A stretch of 18,838 bases of DNA from Terriglobia bacterium. Its GTDB lineage: Bacteria > Acidobacteriota > Terriglobia > UBA7540. A program made the translations under genes and the position numbers. Within the stretch, counting starts at the first letter, position 1. Every line of letters begins with the position of its first letter. Under the pieces are notes generated by a model that saw nothing but the letters and a program-made list of their open reading frames with translations, was not told the DNA's origin and searched no databases. Where the stretch lies: assembly GCA_030040515.1 (NCBI GenBank), contig JASHTO010000682.1, positions 1-18,838 of the forward strand. The letters are read 5' to 3'. Of this stretch, positions 5,950 to 13,900 are shown one piece after another.

Positions 5950-7122
5950 ATGAGCACCGCAACAATGAATTCGGCCGCACAATTGAGCAAGGACGAGATT
6001 CTGCGCTACAGCCGCCACCTGATCATGCCGGAAGTGGGTATGGACGGGCAGTTAAAGTTGAAGCAGGCCAAAGTGCTCTGCATCGGCGCGGGCGGATTGG
6101 GCGCGCCGCTGGCGCTTTATCTGGGCGCCGCGGGTGTGGGCAAGCTCGGTATGGTGGATTTCGACGTCGTGGATTTCACCAACCTGCAACGGCAGGTGAT
6201 TCACGGCACGAGTGACGTGGGCCGCGCCAAATTGGACTCCGCGCGTGACACATTGCTGGAAATCAATCCCAACGTAGAGATCGTGACGCACGAAGTACGC
6301 TTGAGCAGCGACAACGCGCTCGATATTTTTAAGGATTACGACGTCGTAGCCGATGGTACTGATAATTTCCCCACACGTTACCTGGTGAATGACGCGTGCG
6401 TCTTGCTCGGCAAGCCCAACGTCTACGCCAGCATTTTTCGTTTTGAAGGCCAGGCTTCGATTTTCTACGCTGACAAGGGCCCCTGCTACCGATGCCTGTA
6501 TCCCGAGCCGCCTCCGCCGGGCCTGGTTCCCAGTTGCGCTGAAGGTGGGGTACTGGGCGTTCTTCCCGGCATCATGGGCTGCATTCAGGCGATGGAAGTG
6601 ATCAAGCTCATTCTCGGCCGGGGCGAGCCGCTGATTGGCCGCCTGTTGCTTTTTGACGCGCTGGGGATGAAGTTTCGCGAGCTCAAGCTGCGCAAGAATC
6701 CCGATTGCCCGATCTGCGGAACAAATCGTACAATCACCAGGCTGATCGATTACGAGCAGTTCTGCGGAATTCGCGGCGATGAGCATACACCCGTGCAAAC
6801 CGGCATACCTGAGATCACCCCGATGGAGTTGAAGAAGAAGATGGACGCGCATGATCCCTTCGTGCTGATTGACGTTCGCGAGCCGCACGAATACCAGATT
6901 TGCCGCATCCCGGGCTCCAAACTTATTCCGCTTGGCGAAGTGCCAAAACGAATGAGTGAGTTGGATTCCGCGGATGAGATTGTGGTGCATTGCAAATCCG
7001 GAATGCGCAGCGCCAAAGCTGTGGACCTGCTCATGAAGGCCGGGTTCCTCAAGATCCACAATCTAAAGGGCGGAATTCTGGCCTGGTCAGACCAGGTGGA
7101 CCCCTCAGTTCCCAAGTATTGA
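5950..7122 (+). CDS. moeZ: MoeZ: E1-like adenylyltransferase/sulfurtransferase with C-terminal rhodanese domain
   Basis: MoeZ adenylates the Gly-Gly end of a ubiquitin-like carrier and then replaces AMP by sulfur, giving the thiocarboxylate. The 390-residue protein has the ThiF/MoeB domain (about 12-260) with nucleotide loop GAGGLG (46-51), VDFDVVDFTNLQRQ, DGTDNF (135-140) and a structural zinc site CYRC (C179, C182) plus CPIC (C253, C256). The rhodanese domain (about 290-385) contains LIDVREPHEY and the active-site loop HCKSGMRS with persulfide Cys C348. All catalytic positions seem intact. It closes the cysM-mec-cysO-moeZ operon and is thus the presumed activator of this CysO. It could also serve molybdopterin or thiamine carriers elsewhere, as MoeZ does in mycobacteria. 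A near-palindrome follows its stop. Confidence 0.94.
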   Translation: MSTATMNSAAQLSKDEILRYSRHLIMPEVGMDGQLKLKQAKVLCIGAGGLGAPLALYLGAAGVGKLGMVDFDVVDFTNLQRQVIHGTSDVGRAKLDSARDTLLEINPNVEIVTHEVRLSSDNALDIFKDYDVVADGTDNFPTRYLVNDACVLLGKPNVYASIFRFEGQASIFYADKGPCYRCLYPEPPPPGLVPSCAEGGVLGVLPGIMGCIQAMEVIKLILGRGEPLIGRLLLFDALGMKFRELKLRKNPDCPICGTNRTITRLIDYEQFCGIRGDEHTPVQTGIPEITPMELKKKMDAHDPFVLIDVREPHEYQICRIPGSKLIPLGEVPKRMSELDSADEIVVHCKSGMRSAKAVDLLMKAGFLKIHNLKGGILAWSDQVDPSVPKY

Positions 7123-7253
7123 GTCAGGGACCTGGACCCTGTTCTGCAAGGTTTCCGCACACTTCTTTTTGCCGATATTCTTCGGCTAGAATTGCGTGTC
7201 GAGAATTTGGCCATAAAAAATCAAAATATTTTCTGCGCGTATGCGTCTAATCC

Positions 7254-7281
7254 GTTGGGAGACCCCGCAGCTTTGCCGGGG
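7254..7281 (+). repeat. Short hairpin repeat, partial copy of family A tail
   Basis: This segment, GTTGGGAGACCCCGCAGCTT followed by TGCCGGGG, resembles the segment at 15342-15379 at roughly four of five positions, with a CCCCG/CGGGG-type stem. It lies about 60 nt before a full family A copy. Confidence 0.55.
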
Positions 7282-7342
7282 TGGCAACCGGAGTTTGATA
7301 GTTCCGGGAATCAGCAAGTCGTAGGCGTTTGTCGTATCGAAG

Positions 7343-7496
7343 AACCCCTCACCGCAACTCTCCTTCCCCTCTTCCCTCTCCCCAGGGAAGAGGGGAGAAG
7401 GGGCGATAGGGTGAGGGGTTTCTGGGCGGTGACGGTCACGCCCCCTTGAGGGGCCAGACACCGCAAAGCCTCCGGTTTAGCTGGAGGATGGTTACT
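7343..7496 (+). repeat. Composite palindromic repeat, family A copy 1
   Basis: Outer arms AACCCCTCACC (7343-7353) and GGTGAGGGGTT (7410-7420) are perfect inverted repeats. Inside, TCCCCTCTTCCCT pairs with AGGGAAGAGGGGA. Downstream of the right arm comes CCCCTTGAGGGGCCAGACAC and then a hairpin segment at 7465-7496 ending GGAGGATGGTTACT. The same order of parts recurs at 8196-8389. Confidence 0.75.
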
Positions 7497-7526
7497 AGCT
7501 GGGGGCACGTAGTTCATTCTAACCCC

Positions 7527-7531
7527 GGAGG
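7527..7531 (+). promoter_or_regulatory. Ribosome binding site deciding the peroxiredoxin start
   Basis: GGAGG is 5 nt before the ATG at 7537. It overlaps the in-frame GTG at 7531, which therefore cannot be the start. Confidence 0.75.
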
Positions 7532-7536
7532 TGCGT

Positions 7537-8019
7537 ATGGTACTAAAAGTTGGAGATCCGGCGCCGGACTTCAAACTGACTTGTGCGACGGGAGAAACAC
7601 AAGGCGAATTTGAGCTCTCCGCTCATCGCGGCAAGAATGTTCTTCTGGCTTTTTATCCGCTCGATTTCACTCCGGTATGCCAAAGCGAGTTGGGTTCATT
7701 TCAGGCGGATCTCGACAAATTCACCGGTACAAACACGCAAGTGGTGGGCATCTGTACCGACTCGGTATTTGCCCACATTGCTTTTCAAAAGCACCTGGGC
7801 GGATTGAAGTACCCTCTGGCGACGGATCGTTGGCCTTACGCCGAGGTGGCGACGGCTTACGGTGTTTTTCCGCCCACCAAGCACCCCATTCCGTTCATCA
7901 ATGACCGCGCGGTTTTTATTGTGGATAAGAACGGCAAAATCGCCTGGTCGAAAGTTTACGAATTGCGCGAGCAGCCGGACAACAAGGAAATCCTGGAGCA
8001 ATTGAGCAAGCTTGGCTGA
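7537..8019 (+). CDS. Peroxiredoxin (AhpC/TSA family, BCP-like)
   Basis: A cytoplasmic thiol peroxidase that reduces hydrogen peroxide and organic peroxides. The 160-residue protein shows VGDPAPDFKL at the N terminus, the active-site loop YPLDFTPVCQSEL with peroxidatic Cys C48 and the preceding Thr T45, and the conserved Arg in FINDRAVFIVDKNGKI. Gln replaces the Thr that often follows the catalytic Cys in BCP enzymes, and no Cys lies five residues after C48. The only other cysteines are C16 and C73, so it is either 1-Cys-like or uses an unusual resolving Cys. There is no signal peptide. A strong Shine-Dalgarno sequence fixes the start. A TPR gene fragment begins about 24 nt after the stop and was probably co-transcribed. 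Confidence 0.92.
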   Translation: MVLKVGDPAPDFKLTCATGETQGEFELSAHRGKNVLLAFYPLDFTPVCQSELGSFQADLDKFTGTNTQVVGICTDSVFAHIAFQKHLGGLKYPLATDRWPYAEVATAYGVFPPTKHPIPFINDRAVFIVDKNGKIAWSKVYELREQPDNKEILEQLSKLG

Positions 8020-8043
8020 TCCAATGGACGGAGGGGGATGGCC

Positions 8044-8274
8044 ATGCGCTCTGTAATCCTGGCTATTCTGATTCTTCTTCCCGCCGCTGCTCGGGCGGAC
8101 CGCGAGGCAGCGAGGGAAAGCTACCAGCAGGGGAACGAGTCTTTCGACCAGAGCAGATTTACCGACGCCGCGGCGACGTACGAGCGCGCCGAAAGGACCC
8201 CTCACCCACCGCTTTGCGGTTCCCCCTCTCCCCTTGGAGAGGGAAAACATGTTTTTGGCGCGCTCGTGCGCTAA
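8044..8274 (+). pseudogene. Secreted TPR-type protein gene truncated by a repeat element
   Basis: The 5' end looks like a genuine gene. GGAGG (8030-8034) is followed by ATG at 8044 (or 8038), a signal peptide MRSVILAILILLPAAARA, and about 32 mature residues of TPR pattern (ESYQQGNESFDQSRFTDAAATYERAE). At 8196 the reading frame enters a family A palindromic repeat. The codons from there to the stop at 8274 (RTPHPPLCGSPSPLGEGKH...) are simply translated repeat. No continuation of the TPR protein exists after the repeat, where another gene starts 16 nt on. The original product was probably a periplasmic BatE-like or other tetratricopeptide protein; what remains is unlikely to work. Confidence 0.68.
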
Positions 8275-8389
8275 AAGCTTTTCCCTCTCCCGTGGGGAGA
8301 GGGGGGGCGACGGAGGAGGTCGGGTGAGGGGTCTCCCCTTGATGGGCCAAGCATTTCAAAGCCCCCAGCTTCACCCGGGGACGATTACT
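8196..8389 (+). repeat. Composite palindromic repeat, family A copy 2
   Basis: Perfect outer arms GACCCCTCACCC (8196-8207) and GGGTGAGGGGTC (8322-8333) enclose GGAGAGGGAAAA (8235-8246) pairing with TTTTCCCTCTCC (8279-8290) and smaller hairpins such as CCCTCTCCC/GGGAGAGGG. Downstream is CCCCTTGATGGGCCAAGCAT and a tail at 8358-8389 ending ACGATTACT, parallel to copy 1. The centre differs from copy 1. It replaces the 3' end of the TPR gene. Confidence 0.78.
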
Positions 8390-8398
8390 CACTATTCT
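8370..8398 (+). promoter_or_regulatory. Possible promoter of the RmlD-like gene, partly inside repeat tail
   Basis: TTCACC (8370-8375) and TATTCT (8393-8398) are spaced by exactly 17 bp, each matching four of six consensus bases. Initiation would fall on or beside the ATG at 8405, implying a leaderless message, which fits the absence of a Shine-Dalgarno sequence. The -35 box would be supplied by the repeat. Confidence 0.35.
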
Positions 8399-8404
8399 TA
8401 TCTT

Positions 8405-9247
8405 ATGAAGATTGCGATTACAGGTGCATCAGGATTATTCGGGCACGGCCTGGTTTTGGCATTTTCGACACGGCATGAAGTGATTCCGCTCACCCACGCG
8501 GCAGCCGACATCACCCATGCGCAGGCATTTAATACTGCCATGCAGCGAATTCGGCCGGACTTGATTGTGCATTCGGCGGCGATTCCCGACTTGGACATTT
8601 GCGAAGCGGATCCGGACCGTGGATTTCTTGTGAACTATCAGGGAACGTGCAATGTGGCCAATGCCGCCCGGCAAGTTGGCGCTGGCCTTGTTCACATTTC
8701 TACCGACGCGGTGTTTGATGGGAAGAAGCGGACGCCTTATGTGGAGACGGATCCCACCGGCCCCATTACCGTTTATGGGTGCAGCAAGCTGCAAGCCGAA
8801 GGGGCCGCGAAATCCGTGGAGCGTCATTGGATCTTTCGCGTCTCGGTGCTCTTTGGTCCGGGCAAAACCAATTTTGTCGAAAAGGGATTGCGAAGGATTG
8901 CCGCGGGCGAGGATTACAAGGTGGCGAGCGATCAGATGGGCAACGCGACTCACACGGTGGATGGTGGGATGAAGATTATGGAGGTGGTGGAGGCCGGTCG
9001 CTGCGGTCTCTATCACCTGGCCAACCAGGGCGCTTGCACGCGATTCGAGTTGGCCCGCGCGGCGGCAGAACTTTCAGGCCTCGACCCCACCAAAGTCATT
9101 GGAGTTCCCGATGCCCAAATGCAACGGAGGGCTCCGCGGCTGAAATATTCCGTGATGGAAATGACGGCGCTGAAGAGTGCAGGATTTTCTCCGCCGCGGC
9201 CCTGGCAGGAAGCGCTGGCGGATTATATTTCGATCCTCAAGCTTTGA
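8405..9247 (+). CDS. RmlD-like NAD(P)-dependent sugar-nucleotide reductase (SDR superfamily)
   Basis: The 280-residue extended short-chain dehydrogenase resembles dTDP-4-dehydrorhamnose reductase, the last step of dTDP-rhamnose synthesis. It has the Rossmann loop GASGLFG (7-13), HSAAIPDLDICE (56-67), HISTDAVFDG with the catalytic Ser/Thr region (98-106), and YGCSK (124-128) holding the Tyr-Lys pair. VFRV-like RVSVLFGPGKTNFVEK and the closing LKSAGFSPPRPWQEALADYI are also typical. No other rhamnose genes are nearby, so the sugar is uncertain; a methionine-adenosyltransferase beta-type or other RmlD paralogue is possible. The ATG at 8405 is the only start compatible with the conserved MKIAITGASG. 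Longer in-frame starts lie inside the repeat. Confidence 0.88.
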   Translation: MKIAITGASGLFGHGLVLAFSTRHEVIPLTHAAADITHAQAFNTAMQRIRPDLIVHSAAIPDLDICEADPDRGFLVNYQGTCNVANAARQVGAGLVHISTDAVFDGKKRTPYVETDPTGPITVYGCSKLQAEGAAKSVERHWIFRVSVLFGPGKTNFVEKGLRRIAAGEDYKVASDQMGNATHTVDGGMKIMEVVEAGRCGLYHLANQGACTRFELARAAAELSGLDPTKVIGVPDAQMQRRAPRLKYSVMEMTALKSAGFSPPRPWQEALADYISILKL

Positions 9248-9263
9248 CCCATCAATAAACGTC

Positions 9264-9333
9264 TGTAGCGCGGGTGTCCGCCCCCGCGATCTGTAAATGA
9301 ATTCCAAACCCGGACGCAGACACCCGCGCTCCA
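9264..9333. repeat. Inverted-repeat element between convergent genes (family B)
   Basis: TGTAGCGCGGGTGTCCGC (9264-9281) and GCAGACACCCGCGCTCCA (9316-9333) form 18-bp arms matching at 16 positions around a 34-nt centre. It sits between the convergent RmlD-like and response-regulator genes and could act as a bidirectional terminator, though no T-tract follows. It shares TGTAGCG-type ends with 3876-3936. Confidence 0.7.
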
Positions 9334-9367
9334 GGATGACATTCCGGCATTTTCCAAAAAGGGAAAT

Positions 9368-9757
9368 TTAGCGTGCGAAACCGAGCAGCGTTTGCAGCCG
9401 CCAGCAGAGGTCGGCATTCACACGATTGCTCGAAACATGCGGCACGGCCTCGCGAGCGAGCGTTTCGAGCGTGTGGGGGTCGGAAACTTCGCCGGTGATT
9501 ACGAGCACGCGCCCCACCAGACTTGGCCGGAGCTCCGTAATGGCGGAAACCATCTGCTCAAGCGGCAGGTGAGCGCAGCGGAGGTCAAGCAATACGGCAT
9601 CAAAGCGGTCGCGCCGGATCATTGCCAGCGCCTGCTGGGCATCCGTGGCGACATCGCCCTCGCATCCCAGGCTGGCAAGTAGAACATACAGCACGTTGCG
9701 GATCGATGGTTCGTCTTCGATGATAAGTATCTTGCGACGCAGAGAATTTGGAGCCAA
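9368..9757 (-). CDS. Single-domain response regulator (receiver only)
   Basis: A 129-residue CheY-like protein without output domain. The acidic cluster IIEDEP (E14, D15, E16) and phospho-acceptor in VLLDLR (D58) are present, and VITGEV supplies the switch Thr. The conserved strand-5 Lys-Pro is missing (VPHVSSNRVNAD), so phospho-signalling may be altered. The start is TTG at 9757, supported by AAGGGAGA 5 nt upstream and by a good promoter farther up. Its partner kinase is not adjacent. The 1336-aa hybrid kinase downstream on the same strand is separated by an MBL hydrolase and has its own receivers. Function of the signal output is unknown. Confidence 0.82.
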   Translation of the reverse strand: MAPNSLRRKILIIEDEPSIRNVLYVLLASLGCEGDVATDAQQALAMIRRDRFDAVLLDLRCAHLPLEQMVSAITELRPSLVGRVLVITGEVSDPHTLETLAREAVPHVSSNRVNADLCWRLQTLLGFAR

Positions 9758-9762
9758 AAGGG

Positions 9763-9770
9763 TCTCCCTT
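9763..9770 (-). promoter_or_regulatory. Ribosome binding site supporting a TTG start
   Basis: AAGGGAGA on the minus strand stands 5 nt before the TTG at 9757. No ATG or GTG in frame is better placed. Confidence 0.65.
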
Positions 9771-9809
9771 CACGCGAGCTTCGGAAGGACAGGAGGTCTC
9801 TTCAACCTC

Positions 9810-9822
9810 AGACATATTGTCT
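9810..9822. promoter_or_regulatory. Palindrome in the leader of the response-regulator gene
   Basis: AGACATATTGTCT has perfect 5-bp arms (AGACA/TGTCT). It lies about 19 bp downstream of the -10 box and upstream of the ribosome binding site, a position from which a bound dimer could block transcription. Confidence 0.4.
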
Positions 9823-9840
9823 TACCGAAGGGTCGTTATC

Positions 9841-9869
9841 ATTCTGGCTAACTGATCCCGAATTGTCAA
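9841..9869 (-). promoter_or_regulatory. Sigma-70-type promoter of the response-regulator gene
   Basis: On the minus strand a perfect TTGACA (9864-9869) is followed after 17 bp by CAGAAT (9841-9846), four of six -10 consensus bases. The leader to the TTG start would be about 75 nt. Confidence 0.6.
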
Positions 9870-10013
9870 GACGAATCCGGGCATCCGTTTCGCACTTTAG
9901 TACCAAAGTCGAACATTGCGGCCTTGCGAGATTGCAATCTTCTGGTTACTGCAACATGGCCTGAGTGTGAATTCTTGTGGAAGCATTGCGCCGCGGGACG
10001 GTCCGGCGGCACT

Positions 10014-10799
10014 TCACGATGAGGTATGCGGCTCGCCGCCGGAATTGGAAAAGGCATCGTCGTGCCCCGGCAAAATGTGCCCCAACATGGAAAGGATTCG
10101 TTCACGATCGAGCTGGAATTGCTTGCGGTTGTGCGGGATCATGGTGAAAACGTTTTCGTCGTGCTCACGCGTCAGCACGGCGTCACCGGCGATAATGGTG
10201 GGTGAACTTCCCTTATGGACAATTACGGAAACATGGCCGGGCACATGGCCATTGGTCACTAGAAATTCCAAGTCATCCGGCACGGGGTGGGTTTCGATCC
10301 AACGAAAGCGCGAAGGGTCGCCCAGGCGTTTGCGGTCCCACCAGCGCAAGGCAAAGCGGCGCAGAGCGTGCATCAATTCCGAGGTCCTTTCATAATCGGC
10401 CGACTCCGGGTAATACTTTAGGCCCAGCTTCACCCAGTTCTGCTCGTCCAGCAAATCGGAGTAAGCTTCGCAACACCAGTCGTGCGACTGCTGCGAGCCG
10501 TAAATCTCACTCTGAGGAAACAAGCAATTGTTCAGAACATGGTCAACGTGGAAATGTGTGTTGATGACCATGCGGACGTCATTGGGGTGGATTCCGCGCT
10601 TTTCCAGCGCGTTGAGAAGGCGGTGGGCCTCATGGGGCATTCCGGTGTCAACGATGATGTGATGATGCCCTCGCGAGAGCAAAGTACAGGTGGCGCCCCG
10701 CCAACTGCCGGCGAGTAACACCTCGATTTTCCACGAGGAGTTCTTCGCGGAGGAGGGATGAGCACGCGAATCCGTCAGATTTGGGCCGGAGTTTCCCAT
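10014..10799 (-). CDS. Metallo-beta-lactamase-fold hydrolase
   Basis: A binuclear zinc hydrolase of the MBL superfamily, 261 residues. The ligand set is complete: THFHVDH (H82, H84, D86, H87), the His in GHVPGHVSV (H189), the bridging Asp in IIAGDAV (D206) and the His in ILPGHDD (H246). The strand HHIIVDTG (about 46-53) precedes the metal site as usual. A helical insert between about residues 105 and 160, with WCCEAYSDLLDEQNW and ALRRFALRWWDRKRLG, probably forms the substrate lid. The pattern HFHVDHVLNN and this insert resemble lactonase or MBLAC1-like hydrolases, but the substrate cannot be read from sequence. The first 22 residues are unconserved-looking and the true start may be internal. 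There is no signal peptide. Confidence 0.87.
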   Translation of the reverse strand: MGNSGPNLTDSRAHPSSAKNSSWKIEVLLAGSWRGATCTLLSRGHHHIIVDTGMPHEAHRLLNALEKRGIHPNDVRMVINTHFHVDHVLNNCLFPQSEIYGSQQSHDWCCEAYSDLLDEQNWVKLGLKYYPESADYERTSELMHALRRFALRWWDRKRLGDPSRFRWIETHPVPDDLEFLVTNGHVPGHVSVIVHKGSSPTIIAGDAVLTREHDENVFTMIPHNRKQFQLDRERILSMLGHILPGHDDAFSNSGGEPHTSS

Positions 10800-10992
10800 T
10801 TCGTCATCGGGTGGAGTGTTTCACCTGCCCGCAGGCAGAGGCTTGCAAATCAAAGCTTGAGCAGGCCCGTCGCATACGCGAATCGACGTAAAGCCCCATA
10901 CCCTATTCTACCAGCGGATTCGGGTTCTGCGGAGGGAATGTGAGGCCCAGGTGGGTCAAGGCCCTCCCGGCTTGCCGTCGGCACCTTGGCCG

Positions 10993-13900
10993 TCATGGCA
11001 CGCGCTGTCCGGAAAGGGTGTCTTCAGGGGCTACGGCGGACTTCTCCATCACGGCCTGGAGAACTCCCAGCAGATCCTTAATGTTGATGGGTTTTGAGAC
11101 GTAGCCGTCCATTCCCGCGGCCAGGCAGCGTTCCTTGTCGCCGTGCATGGCGTGGGCCGTCATGGCGACGACGGGCAGATGCACACCTGTTCCTTCTTCC
11201 ATTTGACGAATCCTGGCAGTGGCCTGGAATCCGTCAATCTCCGGCATCTGCACATCCATGAGCACCAAATCAAAGCGCTCGCTCTCAATTCGCTCCAGCG
11301 CTTGACGGCCGTTTGCGGCCGTAACCACGCTGTGGCCATGTTTTTCCAGCACCCGCGAGGCCAGCATCTGGTTCACGGGATTGTCCTCCGCGAGCAGGAT
11401 GCGCAGCGGGCGTTGTTCCTCGCGCATGGAGTGGCGAGTGACGAGCGGTGGGTTATCCATAGAAGGCCTCGACCCTGCCGCCCGCAGCACTGCATCGAGC
11501 AGTTCCGCCTGGCCGACAGGCTTGGTGAGATAAACTGCGACCCCCAGTTCGCGGCAACGCGCCCCATCCCCGCGCTTTCCCGTAGAGGTCAACATCATGA
11601 TCGTAGTGCCGGCAAGCTCGGGATTCTTTCTGATCTCCTCGGCAAGCTGGAACCCATCCATGAGGGGCATGTGGCCGTCCGTCAGGACGAGGGGAAAAGG
11701 TTCGCCCGCGTGGTGAGCCTGGATCAGGGTCTGGAGGGCCTGAACGCCGTCCTCCGCTAATGTCGGCATCATCCCCCAACCGTTGAGCAGGCGATCCAGG
11801 ATCCGGCGATTGGTCAGATTGTCGTCCACCACCAGAGCCCGCATTCCCTTTAGCGTGTCCTTTTGGATGGGCGGTGAAAGCCGGGAGGTTTGGGGAATGC
11901 CGAAGTTGGCAGTGAAGTGGAAGGTGCTCCCCTCGCCCGGCACGCTTTCAACCCAGATTCGCCCTCCCATCATTCCCACCAATTGGCGGCTGATGGTCAA
12001 TCCCAAACCGGTACCTCCGAAGCGCCGGGCCGTGGAGCCATCGGCCTGAGTAAAGGCCTCGAAGATGCTTTGCTGTTTTTCGAGAGGAATCCCGATGCCC
12101 GTGTCCTCCACGCGGAAGTGAAGTTGGAGGGATTCATCATTCCCAGCCTCCCGCTGCACTCGCAGGTTGATTTCTCCTTTTTTGGTGAATTTCAGGGAAT
12201 TGCCGATCAGGTTGATGAGAACTTGCCGAACGCGGCTGGGATCGCCGATCAGCGTCTCCGGAACGTCGGGTTCGATCGAGCAGTTCAGCTCCAGGCCTAT
12301 TTGATGAGCGCGGTGGGCCAGCGTCTTCAGCGAGGGCTCTATGCTGGACCGCAGGTCAAATTCCAGCGATTCCAGCTCGAACTTGCCCGCCTCGATCTTG
12401 GAGAAATCCAGAATATCATTGATGATGGTGAGCAGAGACTCAGCGGAAGCCCTGACGATGCTGGCGTATTCCCGCTGTTCGGGGCTCAATTTGGTATCCA
12501 GAAGGAGGTCGGTCATCCCCACGACGCCATTCATGGGAGTGCGGATCTCATGGCTCATGTTGGCCAGGAATTCACTCTTGGCGCGGTTGGCGGCGTCGGC
12601 GCGCAGCGTTTCTTGCTCCGCCCGCACCTTTTCCCGCTCCACGAGCGCCTTCTCTTGTGCCAATTCCGCGGTTCGCGCTGTAACGGCTTCCTCCAGCTCC
12701 TTCCAAATCGCTTTTTGCCGTTGGTTTCGCCGGCGGAGCAGGAAAAGGACGGTGGCAGGCGGCGTCAAGCCTAACAGGGCCAGGAACCACCAGGTGCGCC
12801 ACCAGGGCGGCCGGATTTCAAAGCTGAACACCGCCGCCACGCCACTCCAATGGCCCCCGCGATCCCGCGCCTGCACTTCCAGCCGATAATCATTGGGGGG
12901 AAGCCCCAGGAATTGCAGTTCCTGTTCCGCGGTTTCACGCCAGTCTTCAAAAAGCGGTTGAAGCCGATAGCGGAAAAGCACAGATGTTCCGTGAGCGAAC
13001 GTGAGGGAGGCATAGCGCGCCGTCAGCGAATTGGAAGTGTGGTTTACGGAAATAAAGCGGCCATCATCCAATCCCTTTGTCCCCACGGTCAATCGGGTGA
13101 AGATGACCGATTGTGGCCGAACGGGCGGAAGTTCGGGGTTTGGGGTAAAGTGTGCCAGTCCACCGCTGGTTCCGATCCAGATGGAGCCGTCCGGGTCCGC
13201 GGCAAAGCCATTGTGATCGCAATCATCCCAAACCAGCCCATCGTTCCGGTCGTATTGCACCCAGTGATCTCCGGTCAGGACGCGCACCCCTTGATCGGTT
13301 CCCGCCCACAGTTGGCCGCGCGCGTCGAAACCCAGAAAATAGGTCATATCCCCGCGCAACCCCAGTTCGCTGCCGAAGTGGGTCATGCTCAGGCGATCGC
13401 CGTCAATCCTGACCCGCGTGATGCTGCCGGAATACCAATAACCCACCCAAAACTCATTGGGTCTCGTTGCAGCCAGAGCAAGAACCAAATCGTGGCGCAG
13501 GCCGTCATGCGATGAGATCCGGCGCCAGTGGCCTCCCGCCAGCCGATAGACGCCCGAGACGGAGCCAACGAGAATTTCACCCTCTGGTTCCTCAATGACC
13601 GCGAAACATCGGCCGGGATTGACGTCATCCACGTGGTGGAACCGGCGGTCAGAAAGGCGTGCGACGTAGAGGCCGCGCTCCGTGGCCACCCAGATTCGGT
13701 GCAGATGATCAATGGCCAGGGAGTAAGGTTGCAATCCTCCCATTCCGCGATCCTGTTTGAACCATTCCACCCTGCCGCTTCGCGCGTCAATGCGCGCCAC
13801 GCCGTTCCGCTCCGTGCCAAGCCAAATGCTTCCATCCGCTTCCCGCGCCAGGGCGTGGACCGGCATTCTGCCCACGCGCGTTTCCCTTTGCCATGACCAT

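Larger units (their letters stand above)
7123..7536. other. Intergenic region moeZ-peroxiredoxin, rich in palindromic repeats
   Basis: No gene is supported. Just after the moeZ stop is CAGGGACCTGGACCCTG (7125-7141), a hairpin-forming near-palindrome without a T-tract that may act as a weak terminator. An AT-rich patch lies at 7213-7233. Then come a partial hairpin repeat (7254-7281) and a full composite repeat (7343-7496). Any promoter for the peroxiredoxin gene must lie here, but none could be assigned. Confidence 0.55.

Noticed and set aside
6052..7059. Long minus-strand ORF (335 aa) opposite moeZ
   Set aside because: It lies wholly antisense to a gene with intact E1 and rhodanese motifs and shows no recognisable domain; it is a codon-bias shadow.
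7343..8389. Possible CRISPR array from repeated GC-rich units
   Set aside because: Only two large, internally divergent copies, separated by a gene, with no regular spacers and no cas genes.
8234..8404. Longer N terminus for the RmlD-like protein
   Set aside because: The 57 extra codons are translated palindromic repeat; the conserved Rossmann start is at 8405.
9866..10105. Minus-strand ORF (79 aa) between the response regulator and MBL genes
   Set aside because: It overlaps the 3' end of the MBL gene and the promoter of the regulator, with low-complexity, unrecognisable content.
11890..12774. Plus-strand ORF (294 aa) inside the sensor kinase gene
   Set aside because: Antisense to the conserved HisKA/HATPase coding region, with no family pattern.
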